A stretch of 64,000 nucleotides of DNA from JAAEUB01 sp964550345. Its GTDB lineage: Bacteria > Pseudomonadota > Alphaproteobacteria > Rhodobacterales > Rhodobacteraceae. A program made the position numbers and the translations under genes. The stretch lies in assembly GCA_964550345.1 (NCBI GenBank), contig CAZJYZ010000002.1, forward strand, positions 1-64,000. The letters run 5' to 3'. Position 1 is the first letter of the stretch; every line of letters begins with the position of its first letter. Positions 28,262-36,682 of the stretch are shown piece by piece. Under the pieces are notes generated by a model. The model had not been told where the DNA came from and did not search any database. It saw only the letters and a list, made by a program, of their open reading frames with translations.

Positions 28262-28735
28262 CTAGTCCTGCCATGCCGCGGGTTTTGATGCGCCCGCCGC
28301 TACCGCTGCCGGGGTGCCTAGCCGGTAACGCGTACCGCGCAGCCAGCGAACCACATCGACAATGTCAAAGGCCAAACAAAGCGCGGTAGACCAGAACACC
28401 ACATGCAACCATATTCCATAAAGACCGCCGGGCGTTTCGGTCCACAGACGCAGCCCAAGCCACAGGGTATATGCCAGCCACGGCAGATGGATCAGGCCTG
28501 AAAGCCGGGTAAATCCGCGCTGTGGCCAGACGACGCCAGCGATCAGCGGGCCAATGGCGACGTAGGAAATCAACGCCCATTGTGCTTCGGGCCGGTCGAG
28601 CCAGAATAAGCCAAGCCAATAAAGCACATTAAGATACCACAGCCAGACCATTACCCAAGTTTTCATGCTTTTCCACGAACGCCAGACGGCAATGCCGGTG
28701 GCGATGCTCGGTGCGAATTTCCCCTGCTTGCTCAT
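28262..28735 (-). CDS. Small integral membrane protein of unknown function
   Basis: A 157-residue protein with four predicted membrane segments: WVMVWLWYLNVLYWLGLFW, WALISYVAIGPLIAGVVW, LPWLAYTLWLGLRLW and YGIWLHVVFWSTALCLAFDIV. The chosen ATG at 28735 overlaps the stop of the upstream membrane gene (ATGA), so the two are coupled and probably form a small complex. No family recognised beyond a general resemblance to small membrane proteins controlled by MarR-type regulators. Confidence 0.8.
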   Translation of the reverse strand: MSKQGKFAPSIATGIAVWRSWKSMKTWVMVWLWYLNVLYWLGLFWLDRPEAQWALISYVAIGPLIAGVVWPQRGFTRLSGLIHLPWLAYTLWLGLRLWTETPGGLYGIWLHVVFWSTALCLAFDIVDVVRWLRGTRYRLGTPAAVAAGASKPAAWQD

Positions 28736-29100
28736 TTCAGCACCGCGAATGCCTGCAGTGCACCGAGGGCACCAACCCCGATCGCCACTATCAATGCGGC
28801 TATAATGCCCGGACCGCTGGTGACCCATGTGCCACTGGCGATCAGCGCCAGCGTTGCCAGCACCCAGCCCGCATCACCGGCGCAGAAATAGAATATTTCT
28901 GGACGAATTGGCGCTGGGCGACGACTGGCCCAAATCAGGTGCAGCCCGTTTGCAATAAGTACCGCGCCGGTCGCGACGACAAGCCAGAAAGGCGGGGTTC
29001 CCAGAAATCCGGCTGTGGCGGCTGGCAGCGCTACAAAAAGCACACCAAAGCCAAGGCACGAGGCGGCGTTGAGGCGCAGGAGGGTCTTGAGGTTGGGCAT
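28732..29100 (-). CDS. Small integral membrane protein of unknown function
   Basis: A 122-residue protein with four hydrophobic segments (about residues 12-30, 40-58, 70-90 and 98-118; for example GFGVLFVALPAATAGFLG and IIAALIVAIGVGALGAL). The ATG at 29100 has AGGAG five bases upstream. It is first in a two-gene operon with the gene at 28262-28735 and is divergent from a MarR regulator across a 75-base region with two matching palindromes. Function unknown. Confidence 0.8.
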   Translation of the reverse strand: MPNLKTLLRLNAASCLGFGVLFVALPAATAGFLGTPPFWLVVATGAVLIANGLHLIWASRRPAPIRPEIFYFCAGDAGWVLATLALIASGTWVTSGPGIIAALIVAIGVGALGALQAFAVLK

Positions 29101-29114
29101 GTAAGCTCCTATAG

Positions 29115-29133
29115 TTGTAAGCAATGTTTACAT
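29115..29133. promoter_or_regulatory. Candidate MarR operator 1
   Basis: TTGTAAGC-AAT-GTTTACAT is an imperfect 19-base palindrome with arms TGTAA/TTACA. It lies 15 bases upstream of the membrane operon start and matches the second site (29152-29170) in length and sequence. Confidence 0.55.
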
Positions 29134-29151
29134 TGGTCCGGGAATGATAAG

Positions 29152-29170
29152 TTGTCAACAAAGCTTACAA
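29152..29170. promoter_or_regulatory. Candidate MarR operator 2
   Basis: TTGTCAAC-AAA-GCTTACAA is a 19-base palindrome related to operator 1; a joint consensus is TTGTMARC-N3-GYTTACAW. Its edge is five bases from the marR-like ATG. Centres of the two sites are 37 bases apart. Confidence 0.55.
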
Positions 29171-29175
29171 CACAG

Positions 29176-29610
29176 ATGCGTGAAGAAGCGGTGGAAAAGC
29201 CAATGGGCCTTTTGTTGGTGGACGCCCAACAATGGGTAAGCGAATATGTTCTGGCCCGCATGGCTGCGATGGGGCGCGCGCTTAACCCGGCGGACTTTGC
29301 CTTCCTCGCTAATCTTGATTGTGGTGAAACCCACGCCTCTGCCGTGGCGCGCCGGATGGGGATCTCACGGCAGGCGGTCTACCGCACTACCCGCAGCCTC
29401 AAGGCGCGCGGGGCGCTTGACCTGATTGATGACCCGGACCGGGGTAATCAGAAAATTGTGGTGATGACCGATCAAGGCCGCCGCCTGATCGACGATGCCC
29501 GCGCCTGCCTGGCCGAGGCAGAGGCCGAGTTGGCAAAACGTATTGGCAAAGACCGTCTGGTGGAGTTGGCTGATATACTGTCGTTGGATTGGGGGCCGCC
29601 TGCGCCCTAG
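29176..29610 (+). CDS. MarR-family transcriptional regulator
   Basis: A 144-residue winged-helix regulator. The ATG at 29176 was chosen; the open frame to 28711 is antisense to the membrane genes. The DNA-binding part is HASAVARRMGISRQAVYRTTRSLKARGALDLIDDPDRGNQKIVVMTDQGR. It is divergent from the two-gene membrane operon and probably represses both itself and that operon through the paired palindromes. Its stop is directly against the stop of the convergent SH3-protein gene, with no spacer. Confidence 0.88.
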   Translation: MREEAVEKPMGLLLVDAQQWVSEYVLARMAAMGRALNPADFAFLANLDCGETHASAVARRMGISRQAVYRTTRSLKARGALDLIDDPDRGNQKIVVMTDQGRRLIDDARACLAEAEAELAKRIGKDRLVELADILSLDWGPPAP

Positions 29611-30216
29611 TTAGCGCAAATCAAGCGTGCAGCAGCCGAAAAGCAAGCTGTCGCCCTGTGCGGTCTCGTTGAACAAAGTGGCGCTCCAGCCATAATCCCG
29701 GTCGCTCATGCCGTCTGAACACCAGCCTCGGGAAATTGTCAGAGTGCGGGTTAGGCCGGACAGTTCTTCAAAAATTGCAACATATCCCGGATGGGACATC
29801 ACATGCTTTACCAGTGAAAGGCTGCGCCTGCCTTCTCCCGCCAATTCATATTCGTCCCCGCCCGGATACATGGCCAGCGCCCAGAAAGGCTCGGTCCCGA
29901 AGCAGGTCATGGGGCGGGGCAGCTCCCCTTGAGCGGTGTGATTTGTTGCTTCCAGATACCGCATAGATGCCCAGCCATTGCCCTCGTTGGCTGAAACCCT
30001 GCCCCATTTACGGTCATCCGACAGGGCCAGAACCTCGATATTGGTGGCAAACGGGTCCAGAGTGCCGACGATTGGTGCACGCGCATTTGGCTCAGCCCGG
30101 ATATTTAACACATCATTGGCGGCCACACCGGTAACCCTGAACGCATCCGGCAGGATTTGTGCGCTGACAATAGTCGGGAAAACACAGAATACTAAAATTG
30201 CCAGTATTTTTTTCAT
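29611..30216 (-). CDS. Exported SH3-domain protein (COG3650-like C-terminus)
   Basis: A 201-residue periplasmic protein. Signal peptide KKILAILVFCVFPTIVSA. Residues 25-90 form a bacterial SH3 domain (VLNIRAEPNARAPIVGTL, WGRVSANEGNGWASMRYLE), and the C-terminal part CFGTEPFWALAMYPGGDEYEL ... RGWCSDGMSDRDYGWSATLF resembles the COG3650 module. Two cysteines near the end (FGCCTLDLR) may bridge. Its ATG overlaps the stop of the ABC-2 permease gene (ATGA), so they are cotranscribed. Confidence 0.8.
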   Translation of the reverse strand: MKKILAILVFCVFPTIVSAQILPDAFRVTGVAANDVLNIRAEPNARAPIVGTLDPFATNIEVLALSDDRKWGRVSANEGNGWASMRYLEATNHTAQGELPRPMTCFGTEPFWALAMYPGGDEYELAGEGRRSLSLVKHVMSHPGYVAIFEELSGLTRTLTISRGWCSDGMSDRDYGWSATLFNETAQGDSLLFGCCTLDLR

Positions 30217-31034
30217 CGTCCGGCTCCCCAGCTTAGAGATGCGTGTTTGCGGGTATAGCTTTCCCCCATGAAGCCCAGCATCAAAAGAACAATGCTGACA
30301 ATCAGTGGATACGCAATGGATGAATAATGTGGATTATAGTTGATGAAGGCGAAACCTCTTGCCTGATCAATGGTGTGAAAAAGCGGGTTCCAGTCAAACA
30401 TCTTCAGCATCGTATAGGGCAGCGTGTTGGCCAGAAACATCTTGCCCGAGGCAATCATGTTTGCGCGCGCATAAATGGTTGAAGCAATGCCGGTGAATTG
30501 TGGGAACCATGGTTTGAGCGCCAAAAAAATCATTCCAACCGCTACCCCGGAAAACCACGCCAGTATCAACATACCCAAGGCGCCAACCGGATCTTCTATT
30601 TCAACTGGGGTAAAGGCGACATGGTATATGAACAGCACAACAATCGCCGAAAGAATCTGTATATAAAGGGATCCAAACGCGGCTGAAGTGATGGCAACAA
30701 AGGTTGACATTGGTGCGTGCTGCATCATTGGTGAGGCCGGTCCTTCCGACCCGACGACCGCTGCCATGGTTTTGGTGTGGGTGATGAAAAGGAAGATCCC
30801 GGACATGATATAAATCAGGAAATCACCCCGAACGGCCGAGCCACGCAGACCCAAAACGCTGAACATCACATAAAATATGGCAACCAGCATCATGGTTTGC
30901 AGCATATTGACGAACAGTCCCAAAAGCGCGTTCCTGTGGGATTTACGCACGCTCCTGACGGTAGCATGGTAGATAACCTCAGCCACGGAAAGGGCTGCGG
31001 ACCGCCTTGTCGAGTTTGCCTGGACCTGAAACAT
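30213..31034 (-). CDS. ABC-2 type polysaccharide-export permease (KpsM-like)
   Basis: A 273-residue membrane protein with about six hydrophobic segments, including MLQTMMLVAIFYVMFSVLGL, FLIYIMSGIFLFITH and IVSIVLLMLGFMG. The pattern matches ABC-2 permeases that export polysaccharide (KpsM/RkpT type). The expected ATPase gene is not adjacent: the next gene downstream codes for an SH3 protein and the next one upstream is the divergent cysQ. Proximity to the glycan locus at 31-40 kb fits export of its product. Confidence 0.85.
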   Translation of the reverse strand: MFQVQANSTRRSAALSVAEVIYHATVRSVRKSHRNALLGLFVNMLQTMMLVAIFYVMFSVLGLRGSAVRGDFLIYIMSGIFLFITHTKTMAAVVGSEGPASPMMQHAPMSTFVAITSAAFGSLYIQILSAIVVLFIYHVAFTPVEIEDPVGALGMLILAWFSGVAVGMIFLALKPWFPQFTGIASTIYARANMIASGKMFLANTLPYTMLKMFDWNPLFHTIDQARGFAFINYNPHYSSIAYPLIVSIVLLMLGFMGESYTRKHASLSWGAGR

Positions 31035-31163
31035 GGGTCACCTTTGACTGCCTGATGCTCTTTTTCGCAGGGAAATCTTGCCGATCCCTTATCAGCGTAT
31101 AATAAAGACACGGCGGATTTTTTCAACAACACCGACTAACACCGGAAATTTAAGGGGCCAATT

Positions 31164-31961
31164 TTGGATTTTGACAAGTTGACAGGGGTAATGCGTAGGC
31201 TGGCTTTAGAAGCCGGTGATGTGATCATGGAGATTTATGGTAAGGATGATTTCAACGTCCGCTCCAAATCGGACGACAGCCCGGTGACAGCAGCAGACGA
31301 GGCTGCAGATGAGGTTATTTCGGCCGGGTTGCGCGCGGCCTTTCCCGAAACGGCGCTGGTAACCGAGGAGCAGGCGGCTAGCCATACGTTAGTTGCAGAT
31401 ACTTTCTTGATCGTTGACCCATTGGACGGCACCAAAGAGTTTATCCACCGGCGTGGAGATTTTACCGTCAACATCGCCTATGTCGTGGATGGTGTCCCGA
31501 TACGGGGCGTGGTTTATGCCCCGGCTAAAGGCAGAATGTTTTACACCCTGCCTGATGGTCAGACAGTCGAAGAAGAGGGTCCGTTTGACGTGGGAAAGCC
31601 GGGCAAAATCAATTGGATATCAGTATCTAACCCAGACAATTCTGCCCTCATGGTTGTTGCCTCAAAGTCGCACCGCGATCAGGCCACGGACGATTACATC
31701 AACAAATATGCCGTGAAAGATATGAAAAGCGCAGGCTCCAGCCTGAAGTTTTGTTTGGTCGCAACAGGCGAGGCTGACATATACCCGCGTGTCGGGCGCA
31801 CCATGGAATGGGATACGGCTGCCGGCCACGCGGTTTTGAAAGGTGCGGGTGGTGACGTGGTGCGATTTGATGATCACACCCCCCTGACCTATGGCAAACC
31901 GATCTATGAGAACCCGTTTTTCATAGCCTACGCGCCTGGCGTGGATCTGAAACCTGCCTGA
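31164..31961 (+). CDS. cysQ: 3'(2'),5'-bisphosphate nucleotidase CysQ
   Basis: A 265-residue Mg-dependent phosphatase that turns PAP, the by-product of PAPS-using enzymes, into AMP. Inositol-phosphatase motifs are present: the acidic EEQ segment, DPLDGTKEFI and the C-terminal WDTAAGHAVLKGAGG. It starts at a TTG (31164) with AAGGGG nine bases upstream; no ATG fits. It sits at the head of a glycan locus that ends with a sulfotransferase, giving a coherent reason for PAP removal. Confidence 0.92.
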   Translation: MDFDKLTGVMRRLALEAGDVIMEIYGKDDFNVRSKSDDSPVTAADEAADEVISAGLRAAFPETALVTEEQAASHTLVADTFLIVDPLDGTKEFIHRRGDFTVNIAYVVDGVPIRGVVYAPAKGRMFYTLPDGQTVEEEGPFDVGKPGKINWISVSNPDNSALMVVASKSHRDQATDDYINKYAVKDMKSAGSSLKFCLVATGEADIYPRVGRTMEWDTAAGHAVLKGAGGDVVRFDDHTPLTYGKPIYENPFFIAYAPGVDLKPA

Positions 31962-32071
31962 TACTCGAAATGGTAGACGCCAGATATTTGCTAGGGGGTG
32001 ACAATTTTGCGGGTTGAACAAACCATCCGATAAGTCGACGTTGGCGCGACGCCGGTAGTATTGGGGATGGA

Positions 32072-33307
32072 ATGAGCGATCTTTCAGTGAGTGTAATCGT
32101 GGTCAGCCGCGGACGGGCTGAGCTGCTGGAGCTGTGCCTGACTGCAATTGGCCAGCTTTATTACCCCAGTTTTGAGATCATTGTGGTCACCGACCCGGCG
32201 GGTGTTGCTATGGTGCAGGGCAAAGGTTGGGGAAAACGGGTCAAGCTGGTCCCGTTTGAAGAGGCGAATATCTCAGCCGCCCGTAATGCCGGGATCGCGC
32301 AGGCTTCGGGTGATATTGTCGCCTTTATCGACGATGACGCGGTTCCCGAGCCGACTTGGCTGACCTATCTGATTGAGGCCTTTGAAGATGAAAATATTGC
32401 TGCAGCGGGCGGTTTTGTGCGCGGTCGCAATGGTATCTCTTACCAGTGGATGGCTAACCTTCTGACCCGGACGGGCAAGAACATCCCCCTTGATATCCTC
32501 GACATCTCGTCCTTCAGCCCCAGCCCACCCCCAGGCGGAGCCGTAAAAACCGAAGGAACAAATTGTGCCTTTCGTCGTGACTTATTGACGGATTTGGGCG
32601 GGTTTGACCCAGTTTTTAAGTTTTTCGCGGATGAGGCTGACCTTAACATGCGCATTGCGCGCGCCGGGGCAAGAACCGCTTTGGTTCCACTTGCCCAGGT
32701 GCATCATGGCTATGCTGCTTCAGACAGGCGCGCGGCGGACCGCGCTCCGACCTCCCTGTTCGAAATTGGTGCCTCAACCGCGGTGTTTTTGCGAAAACAT
32801 GCCAAGCCTGATGAAATAGAACCGGCACTAGAAAGGTTTCGGGCAGAACAGCGTGCCCGGTTGATCCACCACATGGTTTCAGGCGGGTTAGAGCCTTGTG
32901 ACGTCGACAGGCTGATGACGGATTTGCAATCCGGGATTGACGACGGCAACGTGCGTAGCTTTGGCCCTCTTGCGACCATGAACATCAAAGCCCCACCGTT
33001 TTTGCCGTTTGTTCGCGAACAAGGGACCGGAAAGGCTGTTTGCATGGCGGGTCGCTGGGGTTCGGGTGCTGTGCTTGCCCGCAAGGCCGAGCAAAAGCTA
33101 AAAGCCGGCAATGTTGTATCGCTGTATATTTTCAGCCCAACAGCATTATACCACAAAGTCCGGTTTCATAGGGATGGATACTGGGTGCAAACAGGTGGTG
33201 TATTCGGCCGCTCAGAGCGTCGTGGACCGTATTGGCGGTTCTACAATTTTCGCCAACGCGCCAAGCGCGAACGCGCGCGGGTTGCCACAGTGCGGCAGAA
33301 TATATAG
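32072..33307 (+). CDS. Family 2 glycosyltransferase
   Basis: A 411-residue protein. Residues 1-230 form a GT-A/GT2 domain: VSVIVVSRGRAELLELCL, ISAARNAGIAQASGDIVAFIDDDAVPEPTWL (the metal-binding DDD), and GTNCAFRRDLLTDLGGFDPVFKFFADEADLNMRI. The C-terminal 170 residues are a family-specific extension with no motif I know. The protein has no membrane segment. Likely acts in surface glycan assembly with galU and the other glycosyltransferases downstream. Confidence 0.88.
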   Translation: MSDLSVSVIVVSRGRAELLELCLTAIGQLYYPSFEIIVVTDPAGVAMVQGKGWGKRVKLVPFEEANISAARNAGIAQASGDIVAFIDDDAVPEPTWLTYLIEAFEDENIAAAGGFVRGRNGISYQWMANLLTRTGKNIPLDILDISSFSPSPPPGGAVKTEGTNCAFRRDLLTDLGGFDPVFKFFADEADLNMRIARAGARTALVPLAQVHHGYAASDRRAADRAPTSLFEIGASTAVFLRKHAKPDEIEPALERFRAEQRARLIHHMVSGGLEPCDVDRLMTDLQSGIDDGNVRSFGPLATMNIKAPPFLPFVREQGTGKAVCMAGRWGSGAVLARKAEQKLKAGNVVSLYIFSPTALYHKVRFHRDGYWVQTGGVFGRSERRGPYWRFYNFRQRAKRERARVATVRQNI

Positions 33308-33337
33308 TTCATTCGTCATATTAATGACGCGAATGAA
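33308..33337. repeat. Inverted repeat before galU
   Basis: TTCATTCG-TCAT (33308-33319) and ATGA-CGCGAATGAA (33324-33337) form a long, slightly bulged stem with a short AT loop. There is no U-run, so it may be an operator or an RNA stem between the GT2 gene and galU. Confidence 0.45.
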
Positions 33338-33440
33338 TTATAGGAGTATCCCTTAAAGGAAACGAAATTAAAAAAAACCGAAAATTGGCAGGCTGTGTAT
33401 TCTGTAGTAAAATAAGAACCGTTCGGTAAGAGGTAGGACC

Positions 33441-34334
33441 ATGAAACGCAAGGTAACCAAGGCAATTTTCCCCGTGGCAGGGCTGGGTACCCGGTTTCTT
33501 CCCGCCACTAAGTCGATACCCAAAGAAATAATGACATTGGTTGACCGCCCTTTGATTCAATATGCGATCGACGAAGCGCGCGCTGCTGGGATCAAGGAAT
33601 TCATTTTCGTTACCTCGCGCGGCAAGGGCGCGCTTGAGGACTATTTTGATAATGCTCCGGAGCTGGAGCGCCAGTTGCGCAAAAAAGGTAAAACCGCACT
33701 GTTAGAGACCCTCAAGAACACCAATATGGAAAGTGGCGCCATTGCCTATATCCGCCAGCACCGGGCGCTTGGCCTTGGTCATGCGGTCTGGTGTGCTCGT
33801 CGTCTGATCGCGAATGAGCCGTTTGCCGTGATCCTCACCGACGATGTGATTGCAGCAGACAAGCCCTGTTTGCAGCAGATGATTGAGGCACATGAAGAAA
33901 CTGGTGGCTGTATGGTCGCAGCGATGGAAGTACCCGCCGAAAAGGCGAGCGCTTATGGTGTGCTGGACGTAAAAGATGATATGGGCACGATTGTTTCGGT
34001 CAAACGCATGGTTGAAAAACCGGAAGAGGGCACCGCGCCATCAAATCTGGCCGTCATCGGACGCTATATTCTGACACCAAAAATCCTGCAAAACCTCAGC
34101 AAGCTGAAAAGCGGCTCAGGTGGTGAGATTCAGTTAACCGACGCTATCGCGCAGGAGATTAAAGAAGGGCGCGATGTGTTCGGGTACCGCTTTTCGGGTC
34201 AGCGTTTCGATTGCGGTTCCAAGGCCGGTTTCCTGCAGGCGACAGTAGCATTTGGCCTTGCCCGGCCGGAGTTGCGGGATGAGCTCAGCTCGTACCTTCA
34301 GGATATGCTGTCTTTGTCTGAGGCTGCGGAGTAA
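33441..34334 (+). CDS. galU: UTP-glucose-1-phosphate uridylyltransferase
   Basis: A 297-residue enzyme that makes UDP-glucose. The nucleotidyltransferase signature FPVAGLGTRFLPATKSIPKEIM is at the N-terminus, with ILTDDVI and the Lys-containing VEKPEEGTAPSNLAVIGRYIL further on. It supplies the sugar nucleotide for the flanking glycosyltransferases. The next gene starts eight bases after the stop. Confidence 0.96.
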   Translation: MKRKVTKAIFPVAGLGTRFLPATKSIPKEIMTLVDRPLIQYAIDEARAAGIKEFIFVTSRGKGALEDYFDNAPELERQLRKKGKTALLETLKNTNMESGAIAYIRQHRALGLGHAVWCARRLIANEPFAVILTDDVIAADKPCLQQMIEAHEETGGCMVAAMEVPAEKASAYGVLDVKDDMGTIVSVKRMVEKPEEGTAPSNLAVIGRYILTPKILQNLSKLKSGSGGEIQLTDAIAQEIKEGRDVFGYRFSGQRFDCGSKAGFLQATVAFGLARPELRDELSSYLQDMLSLSEAAE

Positions 34335-34342
34335 GGCTACCC

Positions 34343-35626
34343 ATGGCATCGGGTGCAACGGCTGAGCCGGAGAAACCCCTTCAGGTCAGACGAGATGAGG
34401 GTACGGCTCTCAACGCCCGTTTGCTGGACCTGACCAGATTAGTATCACGTGTGGGCCATGGCCCGATGACCGGCATTGACCGGGTCGAAGCGGCATATTT
34501 ATCGAGGTTATTAACAGAACCACCCCCTCTTTTTGCGCTGGTGCGCACAAGCCTGGGCTTTATCCTGTTGGACAAACAGGGCGTTCAGGCCCTTCAGGCC
34601 AGATTGTTGGGTGATGCAGACTGGGGAGCCATTGATCTCACGGCACGGTTTTTTAGCAAGGCGAACCCCAAAAGACGTGCGGCCGAAAGCGACCTTCGAA
34701 GGCTGGCGATTGCCCGCGTCCGCAAGTCCGGACTTGCGCGGATGCTGGCACAGCATTTGCCTGATGGCGTGATCTATCTGAATGTCGGGCACACCAACCT
34801 GAACCCCACGATTTTCGACGCCCTACACAATATTCATCATGCCAGGGCGCATGTTCTGATCCACGATATGATCCCGCTTGATTTCCCGCAATATCAACGC
34901 CCGGGTACTGTCGAACGCTTTGAAGCGCGAATGCGTGCTGTGGCCGCCAAGGCCGATCTTGTGATTTACAACTCGGCCAAGAGCCAGCGTGATGCTGAAC
35001 GTTTTTTCGAGGATTGGGGGCGCGTGCCCGATGGGCTGGTGGCGCATCTGGGCATCGAGGAACCGATACCAGACGCTAATGCACTGCCTCCGGGGCTGGA
35101 CCTGACCTCACCCTATTTTGTCACCACCGGCACGATCGAACCGCGCAAGAACCACGCCTTGCTGTTGGATATCTGGGAAAAGCTGGCACAGGAAAAAGAC
35201 ACCCCCCCAAAATTGTATATCATTGGCAGCAGGGGCTGGAACAATGAGGCGGTGTTCGCCCGACTGGATGCAAAACCTGAGGGGATCATTGAGCTGAACG
35301 GGTTAAACGACGGGGCAATGGCCGCCCTTGTCAAAGACGCACGTGCCGCACTCTTTCCAAGCCTTGCAGAAGGTTTTGGCCTGCCACCTTGCGAAGCAGC
35401 CCTATTGGGAACGAAAGTTGTGGTGAATGACCTTTCTGCCACGCGGGAAATTCTTGCAAATATCCCCATTTACGCAGATGCCACTGACATGTATCGTTGG
35501 GTCAAAATAATAAGCGAAATCGCGGGTAATACAGAGGCTGAGCAGAAAGCAGAAGGGCGCAGGGATGTAAGTGGCGCCCTTCCCACATGGCAAAAACACT
35601 TCAACCTCGTCTTAAAGGTGTCGTGA
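34343..35626 (+). CDS. Family 4 (GT-B) glycosyltransferase
   Basis: A 427-residue GT-B protein. The C-terminal donor-binding half has FVTTGTIEPRKNHALLLDIWEKL, LYIIGSRGWNNE and the E-x7-E motif in FPSLAEGFGLPPCEAALLG. The N-terminal acceptor half begins after a 20-residue basic leader, with GPMTGIDRVEAAYL and LIHDMIPLDFPQYQRPG, typical of GT4 members in O-antigen loci. It follows galU within eight bases. Confidence 0.9.
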   Translation: MASGATAEPEKPLQVRRDEGTALNARLLDLTRLVSRVGHGPMTGIDRVEAAYLSRLLTEPPPLFALVRTSLGFILLDKQGVQALQARLLGDADWGAIDLTARFFSKANPKRRAAESDLRRLAIARVRKSGLARMLAQHLPDGVIYLNVGHTNLNPTIFDALHNIHHARAHVLIHDMIPLDFPQYQRPGTVERFEARMRAVAAKADLVIYNSAKSQRDAERFFEDWGRVPDGLVAHLGIEEPIPDANALPPGLDLTSPYFVTTGTIEPRKNHALLLDIWEKLAQEKDTPPKLYIIGSRGWNNEAVFARLDAKPEGIIELNGLNDGAMAALVKDARAALFPSLAEGFGLPPCEAALLGTKVVVNDLSATREILANIPIYADATDMYRWVKIISEIAGNTEAEQKAEGRRDVSGALPTWQKHFNLVLKVS

Positions 35627-35671
35627 TAGCCAGAGTTTCGTGGGCCGTTTTGGCTGTTATTAAGGGTAAAT

Positions 35672-36682
35672 TTGGGCGTAGTAAGGTCATATCGGCATAG
35701 ACTTCAGCGAAAGCGCTGGCGTATTCGTGCTTGGCGCAAGCGGCGTGAAATCTCGTCGGTCGTCGATCGCACCGGTAAAATTGCGCCAAAAGACATTCTT
35801 GTCTTTTCCACCATGCGCAATGAACGTATCCGGCTGCCATATTTTCTTCGGTATTACCGCGATATGGGCGTAAACCATTTTATGATCGTGGATAATGGCT
35901 CGGATGATGGCTCGGCCGAGTATTTGCGTGAACAGGATGATGTGTCCCTTTGGACCAGTGATAAAAGTTATAAACGTGCGCGATTTGGCGTTGACTGGCT
36001 GAACTGGCTGCAACGTCAATATGCCCATGGCCATTGGTGCCTTGTCGTCGATCCGGATGAGTTCCTGATTTACCCGTTTTGTGACACAAGGTCCTTGCGT
36101 GCGCTGACCGACTGGTTGGATGCGTCCTCGATCCGGTCGTTCGGTGCGATGCTTCTGGATATGTACCCCAAAGGGCCGATTGATGCGCAGCCTTACCGCG
36201 AAGGTCAAAACCCATTTGAAATTGCCAGCTGGTTTGACAGCGGCAATTACATGATCTCGAAAAACAGCAAATTTGGCAATTTGTGGATACAGGGCGGCCC
36301 ACGGACGCGGGCCTTTTTCCCCGACAATCCGGAACGCAGCCCGGCCCTCAACAAAATCCCGCTGGTGAAGTGGGACAAGCATTACACATATGTCAGTTCA
36401 ACCCATATGGTTTTGCCGCGCGGGTTGAACTTTGTGTATGATGAATGGGGGGGCGAAAAGGCCTCGGGCTGTTTGTTGCATGCCAAGTTCCTCGACACAT
36501 TTTCAGACAAGGCGGAAGAAGAAATTGAACGCCGCCAGCATTACGCCAACAGCCACGAATATCGCGCCTATGAGGCGCGGCTGAAAGAAAATCCCGACCT
36601 ATGGTGCAAGTGGAGCGAAAGCTACATCAACTGGCGCCAGCTTGAAATCCTTGGCCTGATGTCAAAAGGAAACTGGGCATGA
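35672..36682 (+). CDS. Glycosyltransferase family 2-like protein (PF13704-type)
   Basis: A 336-residue GT-A protein. After a basic N-terminus it shows VFSTMRNERIRLPYFLRYYRDMGVNHFMIVDNGSDDGS and the metal-binding VVDPDEFLIYP, as in the Glyco_tranf_2_4/DUF4422-like group. Start is a TTG at 35672 preceded by AAGGG; no ATG is well placed. Its stop overlaps the start of the GT14 gene (ATGA). Confidence 0.85.
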   Translation: MGVVRSYRHRLQRKRWRIRAWRKRREISSVVDRTGKIAPKDILVFSTMRNERIRLPYFLRYYRDMGVNHFMIVDNGSDDGSAEYLREQDDVSLWTSDKSYKRARFGVDWLNWLQRQYAHGHWCLVVDPDEFLIYPFCDTRSLRALTDWLDASSIRSFGAMLLDMYPKGPIDAQPYREGQNPFEIASWFDSGNYMISKNSKFGNLWIQGGPRTRAFFPDNPERSPALNKIPLVKWDKHYTYVSSTHMVLPRGLNFVYDEWGGEKASGCLLHAKFLDTFSDKAEEEIERRQHYANSHEYRAYEARLKENPDLWCKWSESYINWRQLEILGLMSKGNWA

